A DNA stretch of 36,483 nt. Source: a bacterium. Lineage in GTDB: Bacteria > Patescibacteria > Microgenomatia > Levybacterales > GWA1-39-11. Position 1 is the first letter of the stretch. The number at the start of each line of letters is the position of its first letter. Where the stretch lies: positions 1 through 36,483 of the forward strand of contig JAKAHW010000001.1 of the NCBI GenBank assembly GCA_021825285.1, given 5' to 3'. The notes beneath the pieces are model-generated. The model saw only the letters and a program-made list of their open reading frames with translations. It was not told the DNA's origin and ran no database searches. The translations under genes and the position numbers were made by a program. Positions 21,057 to 29,585 of the stretch are shown here, in pieces.

Positions 21057-22631
21057 TTATAACTCTTGTTTTGGTTGGAGTTCGAATAACCATTTTTTTG
21101 CAATATCAAGCTTTTCTTTTGAAATCTCTGAAAGCTTTTTTTTGCTTACGTATAGACACGTGGGTTTTCCTTCGGAGTAAAATCTTTCATAATCATTTTT
21201 AACAAAATCGGGAAGAGAGTAACCCGAGATTTCTGATTTTTTTGGACAGGATCCGTATTCTTTGTAAAAATCAGGAGGGGAATTTTTAAACATCTTAATT
21301 CTCTCGTTTGAATACTTCGGAAAAGATTTCATAAAAGATGTATACCAGGAATATTTATAAGGCGAAAGTCTGTTTGCTTGCCAATAAACCAAGTCATCTC
21401 CACCGTCCACAAATAAAGTATCTTTTGGGTTTGACAGTACCTTAACAACTTCTCCATATTGGAGAAGCTCCCCATAATTTGTTAGAAATGCTTCTTGAGT
21501 ATTTATTTTTTCAAATCTGTAATTTTCTTTTGAAAAGATAAAGAACATAAAAAGAAAAGAAAGAGCAACGCATGAGCCAATTATCATTGTGTTATTTTTA
21601 AATATTTTTAATAGATATATTGTAGAAAATACAAAAATACCAAACCAAACGAGGTCGTTAAATGCTTCAAAATAAATTCTTCCAGGGATTCCGGAGCGAA
21701 GATTAGAAAGTCCAAAAAGCAAAAAAATATAAAGCGCAAGTTTCATTTGCCCCTTTTTTAAAAGCATGAAAAAACCTGACAAGAAAATTACGTCAATTCC
21801 CAATAGTAACTCTTTAAAAAGATTCCAGTTTCCGGGTAACAATAAAGATAATGGGTAGAAAAAACCTTTTATTCCACCAATTCCAAAAACCTGGTTATTT
21901 TTTAATTCGTTTCCAAGAACTTGTGAAGTGTTTATCGTAATTAGATTAAAATAATAGTCTGAAAAATTATGGTAAAAAACTCCTACAAAAGTTAATGCTA
22001 AAAATATAAATATTGAGAAAAGTTTAATTTTTGAGAACTTGCCCCAAAGAAAAATTGCAAAAATAAAAAATGCCGCAATTGTATATGGTTCTCTTGAAAA
22101 AATTACAAACCATGCAAATATAGGAATTAATATGAAATCAATTTTGAAAATTTTTTCTTTGCGAATTTTTTCAAAAGTTATTCCGGCAAGATAAATAAGC
22201 GGGTAGATGGCTATTGTTTCTCCTAGGAATCTTGTTCCGAATAAATAGTATTTTGATGTTTCAAATAAAAGCGAAAAGAAAATAAATCTTGGTCCAAATC
22301 GTAAAATAAAAATAACATTAAAAATAAAACCAAATAGCAAAACAAATTGTCGATGCCGTAAAAGAAGCTCATAAATGTTTTGGGGATGAGAAATTGCTTG
22401 AATAAAAAAACTTATGTAGGCCGGAATAAACTGATGGTTAAAATAAATGTCAGAGTAGAGATGCTTGCCTTTTAAAATAAAATATCCCCCAACATAATTA
22501 AAACAATCATCAAAACATCCAAAACTGTTTGTTTTCGGAATAATTATTTTGTAGAGAAAAATATAAAGAGGAAGTAACAAAAAAAGAGAAACAAGTTGAT
22601 ATTTAAACTTGAAAATTTTTTTAAATAACAT
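21057..22631 (-). CDS. Polytopic membrane protein, GT-C glycosyltransferase-like
   Basis: A 524-residue protein with about ten to twelve membrane helices. The first extracytoplasmic loop has FDDCFNYVGGYFILKGKHLYSD then FNHQFIPAY (listed as two blocks), which resembles the acidic D/E-x-x-Y and G-K-x-L-Y-x-D signature of lipid-linked sugar transferases (ArnT/PMT type). The C-terminal 130 residues form a soluble extracytoplasmic domain (TLFVDGGDDLVYW, ending near KWLFEL). It probably moves a sugar from a polyprenyl carrier; the acceptor is unknown. The EEP-fold gene upstream ends 1 nt before it, so the two are co-transcribed. Confidence 0.7.
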   Translation of the reverse strand: MLFKKIFKFKYQLVSLFLLLPLYIFLYKIIIPKTNSFGCFDDCFNYVGGYFILKGKHLYSDIYFNHQFIPAYISFFIQAISHPQNIYELLLRHRQFVLLFGFIFNVIFILRFGPRFIFFSLLFETSKYYLFGTRFLGETIAIYPLIYLAGITFEKIRKEKIFKIDFILIPIFAWFVIFSREPYTIAAFFIFAIFLWGKFSKIKLFSIFIFLALTFVGVFYHNFSDYYFNLITINTSQVLGNELKNNQVFGIGGIKGFFYPLSLLLPGNWNLFKELLLGIDVIFLSGFFMLLKKGQMKLALYIFLLFGLSNLRSGIPGRIYFEAFNDLVWFGIFVFSTIYLLKIFKNNTMIIGSCVALSFLFMFFIFSKENYRFEKINTQEAFLTNYGELLQYGEVVKVLSNPKDTLFVDGGDDLVYWQANRLSPYKYSWYTSFMKSFPKYSNERIKMFKNSPPDFYKEYGSCPKKSEISGYSLPDFVKNDYERFYSEGKPTCLYVSKKKLSEISKEKLDIAKKWLFELQPKQEL

Positions 22632-22632
22632 T

Positions 22633-23409
22633 TTATATTTTTATGTCAAAAGAAAGACCTAAATGGTCAGATAAATCGTCCACCACCACCTTAAAATTCT
22701 CAACAACTAATCCGGAAGTCGCAAAAGCAAAGTCTGCCGCCAGTCCTTGCGGGAAAAGATGTTTTGCGCGATGCAGACGGGGGTTTAAGGTATTCGTAAT
22801 TCCATTCTTACTTACCAAGTTTCTTGAAATTGAGCTGAACCATTTAATAATTTGGGAATTTTTGTCAACGTTAAAATCCCCTGTCAGAACAAAATCATTT
22901 TTTAAATTCCTTACATAATCAAAAAGTTTTTTTCCTGCATCAAGTTTTTTTTGCGTATCATTTGCCTTTTGGCTCCACACAAGATGAGTATTTACAAAAT
23001 TTATTTTTATATTTCCAAAATCAAATTGTAGAGAAATTGCCGCACGTCCTTGGTTTTCTATGACATCAGGTGGATCAGCCGTCAAGAACTGTTCAATTGT
23101 CTCTATTTGCGTGTAAGGTCGCAGCCAAACAAAGTCCTTGGAAACAAGGTTTAAATCGGGTTTAAAAAAAGTTGCGCAACCTGTTGTTTTGTTTTTTTGA
23201 TTTAGTAGCCCAAGTGTTGGCAGATAAAATCCTTCGTAACCTTTTGTTTTTTTAATTTCTCGGAAAATATCTTTTTGGGCGTACCCGAAACTTTGAGTTG
23301 CAGATTCCTGGATTTGGATAATATCAAAATCATTTTGGTTTAAATAGGAAATAATATTGTCCAAATATTTCCCCGTGTAAATATTTAAGTGAAAAACTTT
23401 AATTGTCAT
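22633..23409 (-). CDS. Endonuclease/exonuclease/phosphatase (EEP) family hydrolase
   Basis: A 258-residue Mg-dependent phosphodiesterase-fold protein. Motifs in order: FHLNIY near the N-terminus, QIQES (metal-binding Glu), NTHLVW, LTGDFNVD and terminal DLSDHLGL (catalytic Asp-His). No signal peptide is seen. The substrate could be nucleic acid, a phospholipid head group or an inositol-type phosphate. After QIQESATQ the sequence SFGYAQKDIF resembles peptides encoded by dispersed palindromic repeats (SFGYAQDD type). ATGs at 23415 and 23409 are both possible; the latter lies six bases after TAAAAT. It is followed directly by the GT-C-like gene. Confidence 0.85.
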   Translation of the reverse strand: MTIKVFHLNIYTGKYLDNIISYLNQNDFDIIQIQESATQSFGYAQKDIFREIKKTKGYEGFYLPTLGLLNQKNKTTGCATFFKPDLNLVSKDFVWLRPYTQIETIEQFLTADPPDVIENQGRAAISLQFDFGNIKINFVNTHLVWSQKANDTQKKLDAGKKLFDYVRNLKNDFVLTGDFNVDKNSQIIKWFSSISRNLVSKNGITNTLNPRLHRAKHLFPQGLAADFAFATSGLVVENFKVVVDDLSDHLGLSFDIKI

Positions 23410-23465
23410 AAGCATATTTTAGCATGTAAGAAGTAATAGGTAGGTATAAGATTTTATAAATATAG

Positions 23466-23471
23466 TAAAAT
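23466..23471 (+). promoter_or_regulatory. -10 box (TAAAAT) for the 115-residue unknown
   Basis: TAAAAT ends six bases before the ATG at 23478, again a leaderless arrangement; no clear -35 was identified. Confidence 0.4.
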
Positions 23472-23477
23472 GTCCGC

Positions 23478-23825
23478 ATGAGAAAAGAGAATTCGCAAGT
23501 AAACCCCTTTATTTTTAGAAGAAGACAAACGAATAATCCTGAATTTGAAAATCCTTTCTATGAAGCTTTGGTTTTCTCTTTATGGAGAGAGGGTTTAAGG
23601 CAAGGAGAAGAAGGAGCTTCTTTGGTCGATATCGTTTCCAATGCGAGAAGAATAAAGGAATATCCTCAGGCTTTAGAATGGTTTGCTCGCGGAGTTGCGT
23701 GGGGAAGGGCGGTTGGGATAACAAGAGAAAAAGGTGAGACATTGGAAAAATTAAAAGACAGAGTCTTGGCTAAGGCCAGAACAACCTTAGAAAGTCTACA
23801 AAAAGAATTATCCCCAGATTTATAG
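23478..23825 (+). CDS. Hypothetical helical protein, 115 residues
   Basis: Unrecognised. The product is helical and basic with repeated Trp (SLWREGLRQGEE, ALEWFARGVAWGRAVGI) and a C-terminal amphipathic helix. No membrane segment. It precedes the ParB-like gene in the same direction, but that gene has its own promoter within the gap and beyond, so linkage is loose. Confidence 0.6.
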   Translation: MRKENSQVNPFIFRRRQTNNPEFENPFYEALVFSLWREGLRQGEEGASLVDIVSNARRIKEYPQALEWFARGVAWGRAVGITREKGETLEKLKDRVLAKARTTLESLQKELSPDL

Positions 23826-23856
23826 ACAAGTTCTTCTTTGCGCTGAAAAGATGCTG

Positions 23857-23885
23857 TTGAAAAGCCAATTGCTAGATGCTATAGT
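23857..23885 (+). promoter_or_regulatory. Promoter of the ParB-like gene
   Basis: TTGAAA (23857-23862), 17-nt spacer, TATAGT (23880-23885). Because it lies inside the longer in-frame reading from 23851, it supports the ATG at 23902 as the true start. Confidence 0.6.
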
Positions 23886-23901
23886 TTTTTCAGAATTTAT
23901 T

Positions 23902-25434
23902 ATGGCGACACCAATAAGCGAGAGAGACCCGAGCATAAGGGTTTTTCCAAATCCAGATATTTCCGCAGTATCTCCTATAGCTAATGGGGATACCTTGACA
24001 ACTTCTGGTGCATCTAATCTTCCTGAAAGGTTAGAACACTATTTTGAAGGCTCCTGGTTACCAATAGAGGCAATTAATAGATTAGAGCAACCAAGAAGAA
24101 CGTTTGATGAAATACCGCAACTTGCAAGCAGTATTGCTGTTCATAAACTAGAAAGTCCAATTATTGTAGTGCAACTGGACGAAGAACAGACAAGACATCA
24201 TTTAGAGGTGCTGAATAATATATGGGGAACAGACCATAAAGTAGAAGAGTTTACTCCTTACGATGTCAATGGGAAGAAAAAATACAATATTTTAGTAGCA
24301 GGGGAAAGAAGGTTTCGCGCAATGAAACTTTTAAAAGAAGAAGGTTGTAATAATTGCCAGGCACACGGAACCCAAAAAGATTGTTATGTTCGACATCTGG
24401 GAAGAGAAGAAGTGGAGGTCCGGCTTGCAGTTAATGCTACAGCAAGGTTGGCGCTGAATATTCAATCTTCTGAAAATATTCACAAAAGAGTTCCTCCTGA
24501 TGAAGACGCTCAGTTCCTTTATCTTTATTGGAGATATACAAAACAAGAAGATCCAGATTATCCCTTATCTCGCTTTGCCGAAGACGTAGCAAGAAGCGAA
24601 AGTACAATAAGAGATGCTATAAAATTTTGCAATTTACCGCTTGAAATTCAAGATATGGTAAAAATGAAAAGAGAAACACAGAAAGCTAAGGGGGAGAAAG
24701 AAGCAAGTTTTGGAATTCCTTATGGAGTTGCGATTGAGCTATCAAGACTTCAAACGATGAAAGACCCTAAATCTGTGGTGGAGTTAAAAGAAGGACAAGA
24801 GCCTTTGAATTGGGTAGATGGGAATGCTACCGGAAAATACTTTGAAATTCCGGTGGAGGAAATGGTGCGTTATGCACAGAAATTTGTAGTAGAACGCTAT
24901 ACATTGGATAAATTTAGAGAGTTTGTAGCGAATCTTATTAAAGAACGGGAGGCTGGGCAAATAGATATGTTTGACGTTATGATGAGTGCAGCCGAAAGAG
25001 AAGAATTTGAAAGGATACAGCGAAAAATGCAGGTTAACAAAGAGGTTGCAAAAGGGGTACGGAACGATTTGGGTTACTTGGAAGTGGTAGAAGCGCTTTT
25101 TGCTTCAGGAAAACTTGGGACTCCTGATTCCCCGTTTTCTCAAGGAGAACCTGCAAAAATTGTAATAAGAACGGCAGCTTTATTACAGCGATTAATACCG
25201 CATTTTGCGAGAAGCAGAGGAATATCTAGGATAAAAATTGACAGTACTTTGCCAATTCTGCAGGCATTTATTGAGTTAGCAGTTGAGGAAGCGGAAGCAG
25301 TTTACGGTAATGGAAATAATCATGAAAACGGAAATGGGCATGAGAATGGGAATGGAAACGGAAAAGGTCATTTAAGCGGTGAAGAAGTGGTATTGTTTGA
25401 AGCAGGCGAAGTCGGTACCAAAAGTTTAATTTAG
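23902..25434 (+). CDS. ParB-like (ParB/Srx CTPase fold) DNA-binding protein with a Cys3His insert
   Basis: A 510-residue protein of the ParB/Noc superfamily, probably a sequence-specific DNA clamp or plasmid/chromosome partition-like regulator. It has a ParB N-domain (about 51-190) with LEQPRRTFDEIPQLASSI, the CTP-pocket motif GERRFRA (134-140) and ENIHKR (191-196), then a helix-turn-helix (about 221-245, SRFAEDVARSESTIRDAI). Between these, C149-x2-C152-x8-C161-x3-H165 is an insertion that could bind zinc; standard ParB lacks it. The C-terminal half is helical and ends in an Asn/Gly/His-rich low-complexity stretch of ENGNG repeats. No parA is beside it, so a chromosome-partition role is not established. 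Confidence 0.78.
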   Translation: MATPISERDPSIRVFPNPDISAVSPIANGDTLTTSGASNLPERLEHYFEGSWLPIEAINRLEQPRRTFDEIPQLASSIAVHKLESPIIVVQLDEEQTRHHLEVLNNIWGTDHKVEEFTPYDVNGKKKYNILVAGERRFRAMKLLKEEGCNNCQAHGTQKDCYVRHLGREEVEVRLAVNATARLALNIQSSENIHKRVPPDEDAQFLYLYWRYTKQEDPDYPLSRFAEDVARSESTIRDAIKFCNLPLEIQDMVKMKRETQKAKGEKEASFGIPYGVAIELSRLQTMKDPKSVVELKEGQEPLNWVDGNATGKYFEIPVEEMVRYAQKFVVERYTLDKFREFVANLIKEREAGQIDMFDVMMSAAEREEFERIQRKMQVNKEVAKGVRNDLGYLEVVEALFASGKLGTPDSPFSQGEPAKIVIRTAALLQRLIPHFARSRGISRIKIDSTLPILQAFIELAVEEAEAVYGNGNNHENGNGHENGNGNGKGHLSGEEVVLFEAGEVGTKSLI

Positions 25435-25444
25435 CTTCAATTGA

Positions 25445-25474
25445 TTGACTTTGTGGCTTTTAGTCTTCTATAAT
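25445..25474 (+). promoter_or_regulatory. Leaderless promoter of the 219-residue unknown
   Basis: TTGACT (25445-25450), 18-nt spacer, TATAAT (25469-25474), then exactly seven bases to the ATG at 25482, so transcription should begin at the start codon. Confidence 0.65.
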
Positions 25475-25481
25475 TTTAATT

Positions 25482-26141
25482 ATGACAGAATTGGTTACAT
25501 TACCTGGAAATGCCGCAAGTGCTCCTCTCAATAGTTCTTCAACCGAAGTTTTTAAACCTCTTCCTGAAGTAATAAAACCTCCGGATGCAATTTCCAGAAG
25601 AGAAATTCCTCCCATAGAAAATCAGGAGCCTATTATTGGTCAAGATCAATTTCAGACAAGGAAAGTCCCCGGGTTTCAGAGGCAAAGATTTAAAAACTAT
25701 TTTTCCCGTTTGAAACGTCCGGAAATTAACCAACCGGGTACCATGACTCAAGGCTCAGACCAAGAGCAAGTGATAGATTTTACAAGCAGGTTAAAAGATC
25801 AAAAAGCGCAAATACCGGAGGAAAGAAAGGCAGAACTTGTTGAACAGGGAAGAGAAAATTTTGAGGCCAATTCAAAAATAGATATGCCGGGTGGAGCATT
25901 TGAGATAGCTTCCGGTTTGCCGGAAGGAGAGAGGGAACTTTTTCTTAAAGGAGTTGCGGAAGGAATAACTTTACAAGATATAGGGATAAAAGAAATGGGA
26001 GGAAGAGCCTGGAACAAGTCTGAATTTGACAGAGCAATGCCATTAGCAGCAAAAGTCGTTACGGCAGGGTTTCAAGAATGGGAAGCAAAGCAAAATAGGC
26101 CTGACAATATAGTAGATATTAACAGAAAAACTAATTCCTAA
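25482..26141 (+). CDS. Hypothetical protein, 219 residues
   Basis: Unrecognised. The N-terminal 90 residues are Pro/Ser/Glu-rich and look disordered with a basic patch (RKVPGFQRQRFKNYFSRLKR); the C-terminal part (about 115-205) is a compact helical domain with LPEGERELFLKGVAEGITL and KSEFDRAMPLAAKVV. No signal peptide. It lies between the ParB-like gene and dprA, all on the same strand with separate promoters. Confidence 0.65.
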   Translation: MTELVTLPGNAASAPLNSSSTEVFKPLPEVIKPPDAISRREIPPIENQEPIIGQDQFQTRKVPGFQRQRFKNYFSRLKRPEINQPGTMTQGSDQEQVIDFTSRLKDQKAQIPEERKAELVEQGRENFEANSKIDMPGGAFEIASGLPEGERELFLKGVAEGITLQDIGIKEMGGRAWNKSEFDRAMPLAAKVVTAGFQEWEAKQNRPDNIVDINRKTNS

Positions 26142-26182
26142 ATCCTATTTACAACCTCTGATAAACTTAATACCATAAATCT

Positions 26183-27271
26183 ATGGATGAAAGAAATTAT
26201 TATCTTGGGTTTTCTCTGGCAAATAATATCGGTCCTATTAGATTCCGCAATTTATTAAACTACTTTGGTTCGGCGAGTTCTGCTTGGAAAGGAACGAATA
26301 AGGAATTAAGGGAGGCAGGTCTTGGACCAAAAACAATAGAGGGTTTTTTAGGTTTTAGAGAAGAGTTTGGTTTCGGAGACTATTTAGAAAAATTACGGAA
26401 AACAAAATCCGACTTTATTGCAAGTTTTGAAAAAAGTTATCCTAATTCCTTAACAAAGCTTCCAAATCCGCCAATTGTGTTGTTTGTAAAAGGTGATAAG
26501 TCATGTTTGGATAATGAAAAAAATATCGGAGTTGTAGGGGCGCGAAAAATGACTTCATATGGAGAAAACGTTACCGAAACTTTAATTTCGGATTTGGTTT
26601 CTTCCGGTTTTACGATAGTCTCAGGAATGGCGTTGGGAGTAGATGCTACTGCCCACACTTTCTGTTTGGAAAATAAAGGCAAGACAATTGCTGTTCTTGG
26701 ATGTGGGGTAGACTGCCCAATACCGCGCGAAAACGAATGGCTTTATGAACAGATTCTTGATGGGGGAGGGCTAACAGTTTCAGAATGTCCCCTAGGGATG
26801 AAACCACTTCCCGGAAGCTTTCCTGCAAGGAATAGAATTATTGCAGCGTTAAGTTTGGGAATTTTAGTTGTGGAAGCAGGGGAAGATAGCGGGTCATTAA
26901 TAACTGCCGAATGGGCAAAGAAATTGGGGAAACCGATATTTGCGGTTCCGGGACCAATAACTTCGCAGCAGTCAAAAGGCGCGATTAAGCTTTTAAAAGA
27001 AGGTGGAAATTTTGTCCAAAGCGCAAAGGATATTCTGGATGTTCTAAACATTAGAGAAACTCAAACTACCAAAGAAAATCAAATATCAAAAAACTTAAAA
27101 TTATCAAAAGTTGAAAAAACAGTTTTTGACTTGTTGCAAAATGAAAGTATGGACGTTGATGAAATTTCAAAAAAACTAAAGCTTAAGATAATAAAACTAA
27201 ATATTATTCTTTCGGATTTGGAAATGCGGGGAATTCTAAAAAATCAGGGAGGAAGGTTTGCGATTACTTAA
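26183..27271 (+). CDS. dprA: DNA-processing protein DprA/Smf
   Basis: Binds single-stranded DNA and loads RecA during natural transformation. The 362-residue protein has an N-terminal helical (SAM/HhH-like) region, a Rossmann fold starting at GVVGARKMTSYG (116-127), SGMALGVDATAH, GCGVDCPIPREN, FPARNRIIAALS and AGEDSGSLITA, and a C-terminal winged helix (about 300-362) as in longer family members. TTTACA, 17 nt, TACCAT ends six bases before the ATG. Its stop overlaps the stop of the convergent gene on TTAA. CPR bacteria are often proposed to take up DNA, which fits its retention. Confidence 0.95.
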   Translation: MDERNYYLGFSLANNIGPIRFRNLLNYFGSASSAWKGTNKELREAGLGPKTIEGFLGFREEFGFGDYLEKLRKTKSDFIASFEKSYPNSLTKLPNPPIVLFVKGDKSCLDNEKNIGVVGARKMTSYGENVTETLISDLVSSGFTIVSGMALGVDATAHTFCLENKGKTIAVLGCGVDCPIPRENEWLYEQILDGGGLTVSECPLGMKPLPGSFPARNRIIAALSLGILVVEAGEDSGSLITAEWAKKLGKPIFAVPGPITSQQSKGAIKLLKEGGNFVQSAKDILDVLNIRETQTTKENQISKNLKLSKVEKTVFDLLQNESMDVDEISKKLKLKIIKLNIILSDLEMRGILKNQGGRFAIT

Positions 27272-28698
27272 ATTGCTAAATTTGGGACGCCTTTGATTTT
27301 GCCGTTGCTTTTAAATAAAACCACAGGAATAATAACAAGTTCTCCATTTAAAACCATTTCTTTAATTACCGGGTCTTTATATAAAGTCTGGATTCCCTCA
27401 TCCAGTTCTGCTCTTGTATCTCTGTCTGTGGAATAAGAAATTTTTCCTTCTGATTGGGAAGCGCAGCTGTAAAAGATATAAGGGGGTTTTGCTTTTCCTA
27501 ATTTTTTTAAAAGACCGATTTTTGTTTTGAAATGATCTATTGAATCTAAAGATGCTCCAAAAGATTGAATTTTTGGGTCATATTGCCCAACCCTTATCAC
27601 ACCTTTTGAGTAAGAAGCATATTGTTCATTGTGCCCGGAGATAGGTGTGTCTCCTCCATGAGATAGTCCGGTTGCATATTGAAATGAAACGACATGAGCG
27701 ATCATAAACCTAAAAGCTTGTCTTTGTTCACTTGTCAGATCGGGATAGTTTTCGTTAATAAAAGTATCTGCAGAATCTCTAAAGATTTCGCTGTTTCTTA
27801 ATAAATATTTTTCAATATCGTAGATATTTTGTTCGCGGGGAAGCAGAGTAGCAGGATCTGTGAAATTATGTCTATAAGCATCGGGCTGGCTGAAACGCAA
27901 AAGAGTTCTCATTTCATTTGAGTGAAGCAGTTTATTTGTTAAGGATGTGGTAAAGAGTTCACTTTTTGGTCCTTCAAAGTAGAATCCTGCAGTTCTTGTG
28001 TCATACATTGCAGTAAGTGATACCATCGGTAGCACGTCTTTTCCATAGGCGGTTGCTGCTCTGTTGAAAGTATTTTCGATTGCTTTTCCGCTTTCCTCAA
28101 GCAGATGCTTGAACATATCCAGAGTCTCACTGCCTGCTGGGAGAATTCCAAGTTCAATAAGCTGATCAACAGCCGCACAATTAAGCTTTCCTTTATCAGA
28201 GTGACCTGCGTTTATTTGTAATAATTGCCAATCTTCTTTTTGAACCCTGTCAATAATAGCCTGTTTTAAACGAGGAGATCCAACCTCAATTTCACCTTCC
28301 CTAAAGCTGGAAAATCTCGTAGGCATAAGACCTGCTTTTGCTTCGGAAATATCAAAAACAGGACTTCCTATTAAAACAGGTTCAAGTCTCCCGTCTATGC
28401 ATATGTTTATTGCTACAACACATGGACCTCTTAATTCATTTTTTTCTTTAGTCGTAATCGCTTTAAATTGGGGCATTGATACAAATCCGGCTGCTACATC
28501 GCTTGAAAGCATGAATTGCGCTGCTTTTTCCTCTTGTGTTTCTATTATTCTGTGCATATCGGGATTATGACCCGGGAAAACCATGGAATGGTGGAGGGTG
28601 GTAAGGTAATCACGCAAACCTTGTCTGTAAGGTTGTCTTATATCTTGTTCTGCATGTGAGCCTGCTGCAAAAATTTCGCTTTTTTCCGGACTTGTCAT
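27268..28698 (-). CDS. Unknown protein with a beta-carbonic-anhydrase-like zinc signature
   Basis: A 476-residue soluble protein I cannot place in a named family. It carries C100-x-D102-x-R104 (NICIDGRLEP) and, 60 residues on, GHSD followed by C174-A-A-V (H166, C174). This matches the order of beta-carbonic anhydrases: CxDxR then GH(S/T)DCGAV, with five extra residues between Asp and Cys. The intervening amphipathic helix (RLKQAIIDRVQ) and strand (LLQINAG) also fit. The C-terminus (DPVIKEMVLNGELVIIPVV) resembles the last strand of that fold, but about 200 unexplained helical residues lie between. Activity is not shown by sequence. The ATG at 28698 is chosen by a promoter ending eight bases before it. 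Confidence 0.6.
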   Translation of the reverse strand: MTSPEKSEIFAAGSHAEQDIRQPYRQGLRDYLTTLHHSMVFPGHNPDMHRIIETQEEKAAQFMLSSDVAAGFVSMPQFKAITTKEKNELRGPCVVAINICIDGRLEPVLIGSPVFDISEAKAGLMPTRFSSFREGEIEVGSPRLKQAIIDRVQKEDWQLLQINAGHSDKGKLNCAAVDQLIELGILPAGSETLDMFKHLLEESGKAIENTFNRAATAYGKDVLPMVSLTAMYDTRTAGFYFEGPKSELFTTSLTNKLLHSNEMRTLLRFSQPDAYRHNFTDPATLLPREQNIYDIEKYLLRNSEIFRDSADTFINENYPDLTSEQRQAFRFMIAHVVSFQYATGLSHGGDTPISGHNEQYASYSKGVIRVGQYDPKIQSFGASLDSIDHFKTKIGLLKKLGKAKPPYIFYSCASQSEGKISYSTDRDTRAELDEGIQTLYKDPVIKEMVLNGELVIIPVVLFKSNGKIKGVPNLAI

Positions 28699-28706
28699 AA
28701 GTGTCA

Positions 28707-28757
28707 ATTCTAGCAATTTTTACTATAAGTTGCAAGAGATTACCTTTAATGTATAAT
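28707..28757. promoter_or_regulatory. Divergent leaderless promoters sharing one palindromic -35 box
   Basis: TTGCAA (28730-28735) is its own reverse complement. On the minus strand it is followed after 17 nt by TAGAAT (28707-28712), eight bases before the ATG at 28698; on the plus strand after 16 nt by TATAAT (28752-28757), ten bases before the ATG at 28768. RNA polymerase could use it in only one direction at a time. Confidence 0.6.
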
Positions 28758-28767
28758 AATCTGACTT

Positions 28768-29463
28768 ATGATAGAAGATGGAACTTCACGCGGGCAGTTT
28801 GCCGATGAGCTTATTCTTCCATCAACTTTAGCTTACGAAATTGCCCAGGCAGAAGACCCAGAACAATTAAGCTTTTTATTTACAAGAGTAACTCCGGATT
28901 TGCTAAGGAAATATACCAGCGGAAAATATCCGGTTTTAGTTTCAGCGAAAAGGCTGGTTGAAGCTGCCGGATATAGCTTTAACATAAGAACAGATTTTAA
29001 TTTATTCTTAGACACTCTTCGAAGAAGCGAAAAAGGACCTGTTGTCGGAACACTTACAGAAGAGGTTAAAAGCGGTCCTCAAAAAGGTATAAAACGAAAA
29101 AATTTTGTTCGGATTCAAGACGTAGGACTTGGAATATCCGTACTTCATGCCAACTCTAATTTGGATAAATTCAAGCAAAAACCGGTAGAAGTATTTGGAG
29201 GTGGTGAAGATTTTACACCTCCTAACACGACTGTAGTTATGGACAGAAAAAAATATCGGCATGCAGGAGGATTCGTCAACGAAGTCGGAGTTCCTTTTTC
29301 AAATCTTGCAAAAGTCAAGCCAATGCAGTTGATTGAGGGTTCACCTGTGTCAATATTAAGATATCAAGGGAGATATTTTATTGAAAATGATCCGGAAAAA
29401 ATTAAAGCTTTTCAGGATTATGTAGTAGAAAGGTTTAGCGCCTTGTCAAAAACTCGTCCTTGA
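28768..29463 (+). CDS. Hypothetical protein, 231 residues
   Basis: No family recognised. An N-terminal helical half (about 10-90) is followed by a beta-rich half with VVGTLTEEVKSGPQKG, VRIQDVGLGISVLHA and VVMDRKKYRHAGGFVNEVG, and a closing helix. No signal peptide or membrane segment. It is transcribed divergently from the beta-CA-like gene using the same -35 box, so the two are likely co-regulated in opposition or together, which is inference. Confidence 0.65.
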   Translation: MIEDGTSRGQFADELILPSTLAYEIAQAEDPEQLSFLFTRVTPDLLRKYTSGKYPVLVSAKRLVEAAGYSFNIRTDFNLFLDTLRRSEKGPVVGTLTEEVKSGPQKGIKRKNFVRIQDVGLGISVLHANSNLDKFKQKPVEVFGGGEDFTPPNTTVVMDRKKYRHAGGFVNEVGVPFSNLAKVKPMQLIEGSPVSILRYQGRYFIENDPEKIKAFQDYVVERFSALSKTRP

Positions 29464-29488
29464 CCACAATCCTTTAATTTGGTAAACT
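29460..29488 (+). promoter_or_regulatory. Promoter of the rplJ-rplL operon
   Basis: TTGACC (29460-29465), 17 nt, TAAACT (29483-29488), starting transcription just before the L10 leader structure. Confidence 0.6.
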
Positions 29489-29496
29489 ATCTTTCA

Positions 29497-29585
29497 TCCT
29501 AAGACAGTGGGGTTCGCCAACTGGCCGAAGTAATTTCCCACCGAGGAACAGTTATTTATAATTTGTTTCGCGCTCTTAGGGGCGC
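29497..29585 (+). ncRNA. Ribosomal protein L10 leader RNA
   Basis: Between the promoter and rplJ the RNA can fold into a closing helix CCTAAGA (29498-29504) with TCTTAGG (29574-29580), an arm GTGGG (29507-29511) with CCCAC (29537-29541), and an inner hairpin TTCGCC-AACT-GGCCGAA with one bulge. This position and shape fit the L10(L12)4-binding autoregulatory leader known upstream of rplJ. The closing helix uses the same bases as the terminator hairpin, so the two structures exclude each other. Confidence 0.65.

Noticed and set aside
23851..23901. Earlier start of the ParB-like protein at 23851
   Set aside because: A good promoter lies within that extension, and the extra residues are hydrophobic and not ParB-like.
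25310..25370. Asn/Gly repeat as a functional DNA repeat
   Set aside because: It is an in-frame low-complexity tail of the ParB-like protein; no separate role is visible.
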